Source: Eutreptiella sp. 'Long Island Sound 2002' (taxonomy: Eukaryota > Euglenozoa > Euglenophyceae > Eutreptiales > Eutreptiaceae). Taken from it: a stretch of DNA of 64,000 bases. Of the stretch, positions 1 through 10,000 are shown in pieces. Below the pieces are notes generated by a model that was not told the origin of the DNA, ran no database searches, and worked only from the letters and a program-made list of their open reading frames with translations. The stretch lies in contig OZ038398.1 of assembly GCA_964036045.1 (NCBI GenBank), forward strand, positions 27,099,309-27,163,308, read 5' to 3'. Positions within the stretch are counted from its first letter, which is position 1; every line of letters starts with the position of its first letter. Both the position numbers and the translations under genes were made by a program.

Positions 1-44
1 TGCACGCGTTCTGCGTGCGACAGCTACTCTGATGTGATCAACAG

Positions 45-112
45 CTCTGGTTGAACTGATGCAGGCTGGCATGGGGTCAGGACCAAGCTGGTGATCTGAA
101 ACCCTTATTATT
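45..112 (+). repeat. short dispersed repeat, partner at 24590-24660
   Basis: The segment from TGAACTGATGCAGGCTGGCA through the GGTCAGGA and GCTGGT blocks recurs in the same order and orientation at 24590-24660 with scattered mismatches (roughly 70-75 percent by eye). Function unknown. Confidence 0.5.
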
Positions 113-649
113 ATGACATTATGGCCTCCACCCAAACCCAACCGACCCCCTCCACCCCCTCCGCGGGCCCAGAAATGGCTGACAACACGATTGAAAAAGG
201 GGGCGGCTTTGTGGCCCTTTTGGCGCCCACTTGCACCAAACCGCACAAACATTCTTGGGGTGCCCCCGGCACTTCTTTCGGCCTCCACAGCAAACGATCA
301 CTGATCTGGACCGCCGCGTCGCGGTGATTCCCAAACGACCTGTTGCGTTTTGGCTGAAGTTTGGGTCATCATCATGTCTGTCGGTGTGTATGTGTGGGGG
401 GGGGGGGGGCAGGGGGTGTTGCAGGGACGTGGTTGTAGTCTGGCACGCTGAATGCCGTTGCCTCCCGGTGGGCGAGGGCTTGTGCTACGGGCTGTCCCAG
501 GCTTTACGGGTGCGGTCTACTGAGCCCCCCATTCTGAAGGGATGAGGGGTCCGAGGAGGCTGCTGTATCAACCCCCCACCCAGGGCTTCTTTAGAATAAT
601 TAAAAACCAAGGGGGGGGGCCCTCCCCCCAAACCCCCTCCCCCCCTCCC

Positions 650-752
650 CAGACCAAAGTGACCATTGCGGGGAAAAACGAAATTTACAAGAGGGAAAAT
701 CTGGTCAGGCCATTTTTGGTACACCAAGTTTTGGGTCCAAAACCCCCTCCCC
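650..752 (+). repeat. C-tailed GTGACCATTG repeat, copy 1
   Basis: About 95 bp running from AGTGACCATTGCGGGG through AAATTTACAAGAGGGAAAA to GGCCATTTTTGGTACACCAA and TTTTGGGTCC, followed by C runs. The other copies are at 42990-43088 (close), 44432-44525 and 45455-45548 (diverged). All are in the same orientation and all are followed by C runs. Confidence 0.8.
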
Positions 753-814
753 CCCTCCCCCCCCCTACTCAAAAGAAGCCCTGCCCCCACCCCTGCACGG
801 CCTCTGCTCCGCAG

Positions 815-1016
815 CCTCCACGAGCATCAACTGCATCTCGCACTACAACAAGGGGCTGCTGCACATCGGCCAACCCATGCCCCACCAGGGCCTCTACAAC
901 ATCTTCTGCTACCTCAAGTTCATGCAGCTCCTCCTCGAAATGGTCGTCCGCAAGTTCGCGCGTCACCTGCGCCCTCTCAATTGCTGGCACCTGATTTGTG
1001 TTGTGGAGCTCCTCAA
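815..1016 (+). CDS. PEX16: PEX16 exon, N-terminal helical region
   Basis: The acceptor is CTGCTCCGCAG before 815 and the donor is GTATGA after 1016. The exon starts with 2 nt and ends with 2 nt (AA) of split codons. It reads through HYNKGLLHIGQ and LLLEMVVRKFARHLRPLNC to WHLICVVELL, matching the PEX16 region with a conserved W and a following long helix. The overlapping minus-strand open frame is a shadow. Confidence 0.82.
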
Positions 1017-4000
1017 GTATGACCCTCAGCCTCTCGGCGCTCTTTTGAGCAGTCGAACGCTTCCGTGCCAAGGTTTTGCTTAGTGTGTGGCGTACCATTT
1101 GGGGGCGGGGTTATGAGGGCAAAAAACAGTTTGTGTACCTCTCAGTTTTGGCTCTCCATTCAACATTTTAGTTTTTTTTTTTGGAGGAAGTTTTTTTTCA
1201 GTTTTAGGCGGCTGGGTGCCCTGGCCTGGCTGGGTAGGTACACCACATCCCCCGCGCCCCCTTCCCAACAGCTCCTCACCCCCTACCCAATGGGGGGACA
1301 ACCAACCCCCCCATCCACGCGTGGAGGATTCCCTCCTCATAAAGCAAACACGCACGCACGGCCGGAAGTACCGACCGGCATACTCGCTCAGCCTTGATGG
1401 CACCTCCCACACCCCTCCGGTAGATAAGCAACACCCTGTTCCTGTTCCATATTCCCTGTTGCCGCCTGTTGAGGACCCATTGGGCCTCGGGGGGACAGTT
1501 ACTTGATGGTGGCTACCATTGGATAGACGGCAGTCGTCGGTTTACCGACAGCGGACAATGGACCGGGCCGGGTCGTGCCGTCGCTGGCGGACCGCCGCTG
1601 CTACAAGGTTTGGGCGGGGCGGATAGCGGTGTCACTCGTCCACCCGCTGGTGGCAATGGTGGCCCCCTTGCGGCTAGAAGAGGCCACCGGTGCGCCCCGG
1701 GCATGTGCAGGTACGGGCGGCAAGAGGCGTTCGCTAGGATGCGCTCGCGGATGCACACTATGCGACCAAATCCTTGAACCAAAACCGAATCCCGACCGCC
1801 CCCCGATCCGTATTCAAAGGTAAGTCTCCCAGGGGTTCCAATTGCGCGTTCGATCAACTCTCCATAATCCCCCCCCCCCCTCCCCACCATCGTCCAACAG
1901 TAGGGCGGTAAGGATGGGCCAGGCAGGGAGATGGAGGGCATAAGGTGGTGAGAGGCCGACGGGCGCCGCCGCCTACAGAGGGAGAGGCTCCAAGGAAAGG
2001 GCAATGGTAAATGGCGAGAGGCCAATAGGCGCCGCCGGCTGCAGACAACGATCCACTGCAGGCGTCATGCCAAACCCCCCGGTGCAGCACAGTGTTGTGC
2101 CTGGTGCTTGAGGCGCCCTCTACCCCATCCCCCCCAAAAAAAGTGGAATGGGGGCTACCTGGAGTGAGGGAACACCAAAGGGGGCACCGCCACTGGGAGC
2201 AAGAACACAGCGGACCCGGCGCCTCACGTTCCATGAGAGGTTCCGGTGGCACACGCACAGCCTCCGCGCCATCCAAGCGGACCGGATCCTCGCAGAGAAA
2301 AGGAGCAGAGGGTGGTGCTCGGACCACTCAGAGAGGAACCAATATGTATTTATTAGGACCGGACCAGGTCTACAAAGTAAGAGTGCAAGCCTCAAGCGTA
2401 TGGGTGCTAGAGGTGAGACGCCGGGAGCCGGAGGTGTTCATCATAGGTGAAGGAATCAACTTCACGGTGGAGGATCCGACGAGGTTGATGCATAGCTTGC
2501 ACAAGGCAAATGTGATTGCTGAGCAAGTGGGCATCCAGCTATACAAGGAGTGGAAGCCAGAAGCTACGGGCGAAGCGCGGAAGCCGCACCCACGGGTGAT
2601 AAAGGTTTGTGAACGCGCATGGTCACAAAGTCCCGACGGCGTCAAGGTGACGGGGTGCAACAAGTCGGAACGCACCAAGGCATGGCCTAGGCCTTGAAGC
2701 AAGAGGGATTGAGACCGGGCGCCAAGCAACCATGGAGCCCAAGGGAAAGGCAACCGCACGCCGCGAGAATGAAGAAGGAAAGGAAACCATGAAGCCCGAT
2801 GGAAAAGAGAGTCTCATTCCATCGAAAAGGTAAAGCTGGGGAGGAGACGATGCCCCGGCCACCGAGATTCACACTGGGGAGCCGTGGCCTCCAATAATGA
2901 AGCAACAAGGTACAACGATGGGGTCCGAGGTACGGCCGTGGATTAGCCTCCGGACCCTCCCCGCCCAATGGAAATGGCAACACTATCAATATTGGATGCA
3001 CCCCGGCTACCACAACACGCAGCGAGCTTTCTTGCTAGCGGAGTAGGGGGCAAAGCCAAACAACGGGCAGGGGGAAGGCAACCCCCGCACTCTTTTTCAG
3101 CCAGGGTGGTGACCGACACCAACCACAAAAACCTAATGAAATCTACATGTGCACTGAGTTCTTCTCAGTGGGTCCAACGGGGCCTCAGCGAGAAGCCTGA
3201 TGTGGCAACGCAAGCACACCGAGGGCCGCGCTCTCAAGGGAGCGACCACGGCAGTAAGTCCTAGCTTGCTGGCACAGAGAAGCGAGCAGGGGAGAGATAT
3301 CCTCCCTCGTGTAGCGACTCAACTAGAAAAGGGACGCACCACATCGTCAAGCACCCGGACCAAGCCGGGCTAAGGGCGCCAACAAGGGGGCCATCACACC
3401 TCCACCCAACACGGGACACTAACCTCAACCCAGCAACAACTCGCCCCTATGTGGAGGTGTTCCGGGGAGTCGCACAAAGAAGCGGTCTGCCAACCATGGC
3501 AACTGGCCCACCCCACAACACCCGCCACAATGTACACCCCCGCGCACCCACCTACACCTCGCAACACCCGCCACCCCGGGGGGCACCAGCCCATCCCCGC
3601 CCTTCGGTCCAGTGGCACCCACCACGCCACCCAACACCCACCACAACATGAGGCCCCACAATTACCACACCGAGGAGGAACCACCCACCCCGACCCAACA
3701 GCTGACACCACCCGCCACAACCCATACCCGTGCGTGCCACGCGTGGGAAAGGGGACACAACACACACAGCAAGGGCATAAAGGAGAGGGTAGGGGGTACA
3801 TGATGCACTCGACAAGGGAGGACTGAGCGCGGGAATTTGGAGGTAGGAGGTTGTTATGTGCCCCTGTCGGGGAAAAGACCCCGCAAGTGGACATCCCAGG
3901 GCCCAAAAGCCGCCGTTGGGGAGAGGCACCACCTGGCCAACGGTGAAGGTAGTTGCCTTCCTCTGCATGGACTCGACACGGAGAAGTGAAACAGGGCAAG

Positions 4001-7000
4001 TCCGGGGGCTCTGTTGGCACAACCGACCAAGGGAAAGGAAAGGGAAGGAGTGGTGAGAGGCCGATGGGCACCATGGCCTATGGAGGGAAAGGCCAAGGGA
4101 AAGGAAAGGGAAGTAGAGAAAGAAGGATAGGGCAAGGAGGAAGAGGAAGGTCATAGGGTGGTGAGAGGCGGATGGGCACCACCGCCTATGGAGGGATAGG
4201 GTCCAAGGGAACGGCAGCGTATGGTCATCGGCCAGTAGGTGCCGCCAGCTACAGACGAGAACAATATACCATGGCATCATGCCAACCCCCCCCCCCCCTT
4301 TTACCAAGACCACGGCTGACCTGACCGAAGGCATTGGGGGCAGATGCGCACGTCCACAGAGGGGACGGCAACGAACAAGAGTCTGTGCTGGGCACACCTC
4401 TTGGGGAATGCTAATCCTGTGGCGTGCAATTTGGGTAATTATTGTGGAACAGGGGAAATTGTACCCTTTGTGAACTGTACTTTTGGATGGGGAGTGGTTA
4501 TCGCAACATTTCGTCCGTTTTGAGTGTTGTGCCCGGCCATTGTGCGCGTTTGAGCTTACTTCCTTCACCCAAAATCGAGGCATATTAATGCGGTGCTAAT
4601 GACCCCACGGCTACTTACCCGTACCCTGCGGCGCGCAGGAATCATTCCTTTGGGCCTACACTGCACCCGCCGGCTGTCGGCTGTCGGCTGGACCCCGAGC
4701 CTCCGTAGCCAGGGGAGTCCCAGCCCCCCACCCACCCCCCCCCAAGCTCAGGAGAGGACCGCAGCCGGGTAGGACGGGCACGAGGATGCAATGTGCGCGC
4801 CACGCCCCATGTGCCTCCGCCCCTCAGTCCTCGTCTCCTATGCGTGCTGCTTTGCAGGTGCTGCATTCGACTGGCGGTGAACAAGCCCAAGCTGATGCAG
4901 GCCCTGCAGCAATTGAAGGCGGTCATCACAGGGCAGCAGCCTTCAGTATCCCACAGGCCCGCCACAGGTCTGGCCTTTCAACTCGACGCAGGATGTCTTT
5001 GGCGGCAGGTTGTGCTGGTTTTCTTTTGTTTAAAAAACAAACCCCCCACCAGCGACCAGTGAGCGCCATCGGTCAAGCTGCTGCCGCAGCGTACCAGCGT
5101 GGCAGGGCGGACTGGACCTGCTGGGCAGCCCTGGAGAAGCTGATGATCCCCACGACGACTCGGGGCGCAATCTCTGGCGGCAGCGCCGCGTCCAATACCA
5201 CGTGGGCCTCGTGCAGCCGGAAGACCAGCAATACCATGGGGATGTTGCGGGAGGAACTTGGAGTGAACACAGGGGTATTGTTGGAGGCACTTACAGTACG
5301 ATTGAGTTTTCATTGGAGGAGCGTCCAGCATTCCTCCCCATTGCACGGGTCAGTTGCTCGACCACCATCACCTAGCGGCGCAGTGCTTTGCATGACGTGA
5401 CCCCCGGACTTACTACTTGCAGCAGAGGGCTGCATGCTTTCCCAAACGTTCCGACTCAGACGCCCTTGACGGGTTGGTCCTTGTTCAACACTTGGGAGCC
5501 TGGGTTTCTGTCAGGTCTTCAAGCCCCCCCCCCCCCCGGGGCCATGGTGTTTTTAGATCGAGGGGGGTATTAAGATGAGGGTGGGTGGCCACGCCAGATC
5601 AGGTCCGGGTCCTGCAGCACCTGCATCCCCCCGCTGCCGCCTGGCCATCACGGGTATGGGAAACCTGCCGGCGTCGGCCTGGGAGTGGACACTACGGGGG
5701 CAGTGATGCTGCGATGGTGAGCAGTGGGGCACACCTTCTACTCTGACCAACAGCCCATCGACAAAAGCAGTTTAAGCAAAACGCGAATGCACTGGACACG
5801 GGGGGTAGCGCATAACCCCCTACCAAAACTTTGTGCAGCCCCGCGCCGCCTGTGCTGCACCCCCGGCGCCACTTGATCGTTGTGATCCGCCACTCGCCCA
5901 ATGCCGCAGGGCGGAGGACCGGGGTCAAGATTCCGGCAGTTCGACGAGCGACTCCCTCGCTCTCCCTCCGGAGCGGAGCATTCAATGCTGCAGACCAGGT
6001 ACGTGCTCGGCTCGGCACTAGCGCACTCCGAGACACAGGGACGTACTGCGGCCCTGACACACATTGAGTCTGAGACTGAGACTGGACCTGGGACGCCGTG
6101 AGACACAGGGAAGTGTGGCCCACTGCGATGACTACAGCGCACGGGACGGATCGATTGCCGGACTGCGCGTGCTCGTGTCTGCAGGAGTGCCGGAAAGAAA
6201 GCAGAGCGTCCCCCGCGGAGGCCGCCTGCGCATACCCCGAAGGGGGAGGGGGCTGGGGTCCGCGTCTGTGCATTGGCACCCGCGGGGGCCGCAGTGTTTC
6301 CCCCACTTTTTTTTCTTTTTTTGCCGCCGCAAGTCGTGGGATTGGGCGGCCACATTTCTTGAGGACCGCAAATTTCTGCCGGTTTCCGCAAATGGTGGGT
6401 GACCGTCCAAAGTGGTCCCGAAGCCCAATGGCGGGGCGGGGCCCCATCCCCGTCACCTGTTGAGCAAGAGGGGGGAGGCCCATGTATTTGACCCGGGTCA
6501 TCGAGCCACCGATCCCCCCCTGCGGGAACACCCCCGGGCGTACCACACTGTACCCCGTCAGCCGTTGTGGAACACCCCCGACCCGGGCCGACAGCTCGCC
6601 CTTCCCTTTTGATTGCCATGCCGCGCGGATGCAACTGAGGGCTATCAACGGAGGCCTTTTCTGTGACCTCTCCTGAGCGCCTGAAACACGCGACACGGCC
6701 CCGGGGCGTGCGTCAAAGACCTCATCTGCCCCTGCACTGTAGGTCTACGGGTACGTGGTCTCGGTCTGGGGGAGTCGTTGGGCGCCCGCGTGTCCCCCGC
6801 CCCTTTGCAGGTGTCCTCCGTCAACGCCCTCGATGTGGCCACAGACTGCGCCTCCGTCGTGCGGCCCCTCGTTTATTGTATGCCCAGTGCCGTGCGCGAG
6901 GGATAGGGGCAAGCTCAGAGGGTGTGTTCCGTGGGTGCGCGCGCGATACCCGCAACACCGGATCGGTGGCTCGATGACCCGGGTCAAATACATGGACCTC

Positions 7001-10000
7001 CCCCCTCTTGCTCAACAGGTGACGGGGATGGGGCCCCGCCCCGCCATTGGGCTTCGGGACCACTTTGGACGGTCACCCACCATTTGCGGAAACCGGCAGA
7101 AATTTGCGGTCCTCAAGAAATGTGGCCGCCCAATCCCCCGACTTGCGCTCTCCCTTTGCCTTCGGGTTGTCCAAGGGCCAGACGGTGTGCGGACCGGATT
7201 GCCTCGGGGCCGTTTGGCGGTCACGGAACGGGAGGTGTAAGCACACTGACTGATGCGCCATCTCATCGTATGGCAGCGCATGTGCATGGGACCCCAAGTT
7301 GTGAGTATCCCTTTGGTGATGCACGCGCCACAGGCCATTGCTTAGTGGCACCCCTGCCCCCCCGCCGGGGGGGGGGGGGGGTTCAGACGCCAAAAAAAAG
7401 TTGGTCTACCTAAAATCGGCCTCCAACTTCGGGGCTCTGTGGTAAATTTCATTTCTCCTGAGGAAAAATTTTCTGATGTGGTGTGGGCAGGTGGGTCGGT
7501 CGGGCCGTGGTTGGCCAATGCCCCAAATGACCTCCCCCCTCTTTCCGGATCCATAAGCAATGGCCTGATGGACCCCCCCTTTCCGAGTCCTTTTTTTTCT
7601 TGGTCTCCGTTCCACTGCACACTCCACTGACCCGAAGCCAATAGTAGGCAGTCCCACAGCTGCCCGACCAGGAGGGGGCCGCAGCACGCCTACTGCGGAC
7701 AGAATAGGAGTGATCGGCCGTTGGGTTAGGGCCCTCTCGTTCGCCCTGGCCTGACTCTACATGGAGCCCCGGGCCGTCTGCAAGGGTCCAGATTTACTTT
7801 TTTTCTCTGGGGACGGGAATTGTGGACGGCGCCTCGTTGAGGGGTAGCCGAGCGGTTGGGAGGTAACCGATGGCCGTTGGAGGGTGCCTGTGAGCATTCT
7901 ATTTTGTCGGTGTGACGGAGGTACCCCCCCCCCCCCCCACCTCCCCAGGGATGCATTAGAAGGGAAGGGACCCCAGAGGCGGCCCCAGAAGCGGTTAGAC
8001 AGGCGGTTGGAGGAGGTTGCCAAAGCGGTTGGGGGGCGGTTACTGTCGGTTACAAATGCCATTGAGGCTGGCGCTTGGCGTCAGGGGGACAGTGGCTGGG
8101 CATAGGCCAGGCGGCCTGAAGGGGGGTACCTCCCCCCCTTCCAATGCATCCCCCCTTGCCCCCCCCCCCCCTTTTTTCTCCCGACGGACGGCCCTGATCA
8201 AGCTGCACTAACGCCCCCTCCGTTTCGTCGCCAGACAAAAAATGACCGGAAGTGCTGCGCACCACTGATGTGTAGCACTTGGGGAGCCGCTGATCCGGAC
8301 CCCCCAGGCCCTCTGTTACATTCCCCACATCAAAGATGGGGTGGAGAGCCCCCTCCAAATCTTCACAGTATTGGGCAGCAGCATCTCAGGGCTGCCCCGC
8401 CCCCCCACCCCCCACACACATGATGACCGCATACCGGGCACTGATCAGGCCGTCAGGGGAGGACGCCATGGGCAGAGTTGCTGGATGCCCCCCCCCCAGG
8501 CAGGTGGATGCCCGCGGTAGTGCGGATGGCTGCTTGTCATAGCAGAAGGTTCAAGGGCGAGATGCCAATAGGCGCCGCCACAGGCCAACAGAGCCAACCA
8601 CCAAGGCCTTGTGCCAAACCCCCTCCACAGTGAGCACCGTGAGCACGTTTTGGTCGGGGAGTTCAGTTCTTGGGCCTCGCGACGAGGAGAGCCCCAAAGC
8701 GACCGGACACGAGGTCAACGAGGCGAGCTCATGTGCCTACCCACAGGCCCTCGGCAGGGGATGCGGGGCGGCATATGACGCCAGCTGCGTGCTCCGGTGT
8801 GCGCCCGTGACTCCGGTCGGCACAACAACAAATTGCGACCCAATGAACGGCGAGCGGCGGAGACACCCCCCCAAAAGCATCGGGCGTCCACCGTCCCGAG
8901 GCAAGCCCCCTGTCCTCCATGGCCCCCAACCGGCCCCCACGGAACACCCCGCACACCCATGCGGCACCCAACCAGCCACGAAGGGGACACCGCCCTGCGC
9001 TACACGGCGCCCGCCCATTTGTTCATGGACCACCTCCCTCCCTCGGGCGAAGCACAAAGACAAACAACTGATGTCAGTTATGTGTCCAAGTGAAGCGCTT
9101 CCGGATGCTCCTCCGGTGGACGACTCTGTCAAACAGGGGTCAGCCCCTCGGTCCACGTGGTCCAGACATCTCTCAGTTGTGCGTGTTTCCTGGATCTTCA
9201 AACCCGTGCTTCGCGCTGCCGAGTGTGCGTGCCGGCGTTGCTTGTGTGGCATTTGTAGCGGACACCCGTTTGCAACGACGTCTCTACGGTCCTCTTCAAC
9301 CTCCGGTGCACTCCGCCAGTGAACCGCAGTTGCTGCCGGGGGGGGGGGATTGCCGAGGATTGCTCCCGGGGAATATTTCGCCACCCTCGAAATTTCCGAA
9401 GCTCAAAGTGCCATATGCCCAAATGACCGCGTAAAACACACACAAGACGCACAAGAAAGAGACTCCAAACCTGCAGCACATTGCCACAACACGGTCACAG
9501 AATTGCTGCCAAAATCCCGTCAGGAACGCCACCTGAAAGCGGAAGTGCGTGGGGCAGCCTTACGCACGGGTGCCTCTGGAGGGCACAACCCCCAAATTTC
9601 GCCACGTTTCTTAACGGCGCAATTTCCCCCGCGAAATTGTCCCCTGACAACCCCCCCCCCCCCCCTTTGTATTCAGCCGTGACGGAGACGGACTGTCATG
9701 CGTTTTGGGCCTATTTCTGCTGTTTTTCGTCTCGATTGCCCACGTTCGCCAAAACCATGAATCGCAATGACAGCGGCGCCTGAAGGTCCCCTGATGTGTA
9801 CAGTGTGCCCCGCTGTGAGAGATGGGTCCTGCTCCTCTTGCGCACGCGCTCCTGTCTCCTGCAGCATCGTGCATCCTTCTGGCGGGTGGGCGCCGGACAT
9901 ACTGGGCCTGGGGGGTCTCCCTTGGGCTGGATGTGCTGCTGTGCTTCGCCAGCTTCTGTCGTACGGCCCAAGAAATGAAGCGCGCCCTGTGGCACAGTAT

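Larger units (their letters stand above)
1..814. other. left edge: upstream intron or flank of PEX16, repeats only
   Basis: No exon is recognised here. The first about 110 bases resemble 24590-24660, and 650-752 is a copy of the C-tailed GTGACCATTG repeat. The missing N-terminal PEX16 exon(s) should lie left of the window. Confidence 0.6.
7148..9864. other. PEX16 intron, repeats and no supported exon
   Basis: It contains the CAGACGCCA repeat (7385-7520), the GCGGTTA repeat (7940-8112), a partial GGCGCCGCC fragment (8545-8625) and several C/G runs. A 237-codon + frame at 8609-9322 is Pro/Arg/Ser-rich and has no recognisable domain. Confidence 0.6.

Noticed and set aside
769-1098. 109-codon minus frame with good amino-acid composition
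   Set aside because: It is antisense to a PEX16 exon with strong splice sites and family match; the GC-rich codons make the shadow frame look coding.
3394-4583. 226- and 343-codon minus frames
   Set aside because: They overlap the long GGCGCCGCC repeat copy, and the matching copy at 43.4 kb gives similar frames; no domain, Cys/Pro/Gly-rich.
5692-6696. 334- and 298-codon minus frames
   Set aside because: Antisense to PEX16 exons and running through one arm of the inverted repeat; no domain and mixed low-complexity composition.
8609-9322. 237-codon + frame
   Set aside because: Lies inside a PEX16 intron, starts in a repeat fragment, Pro/Arg/Ser-rich with no recognisable motif.
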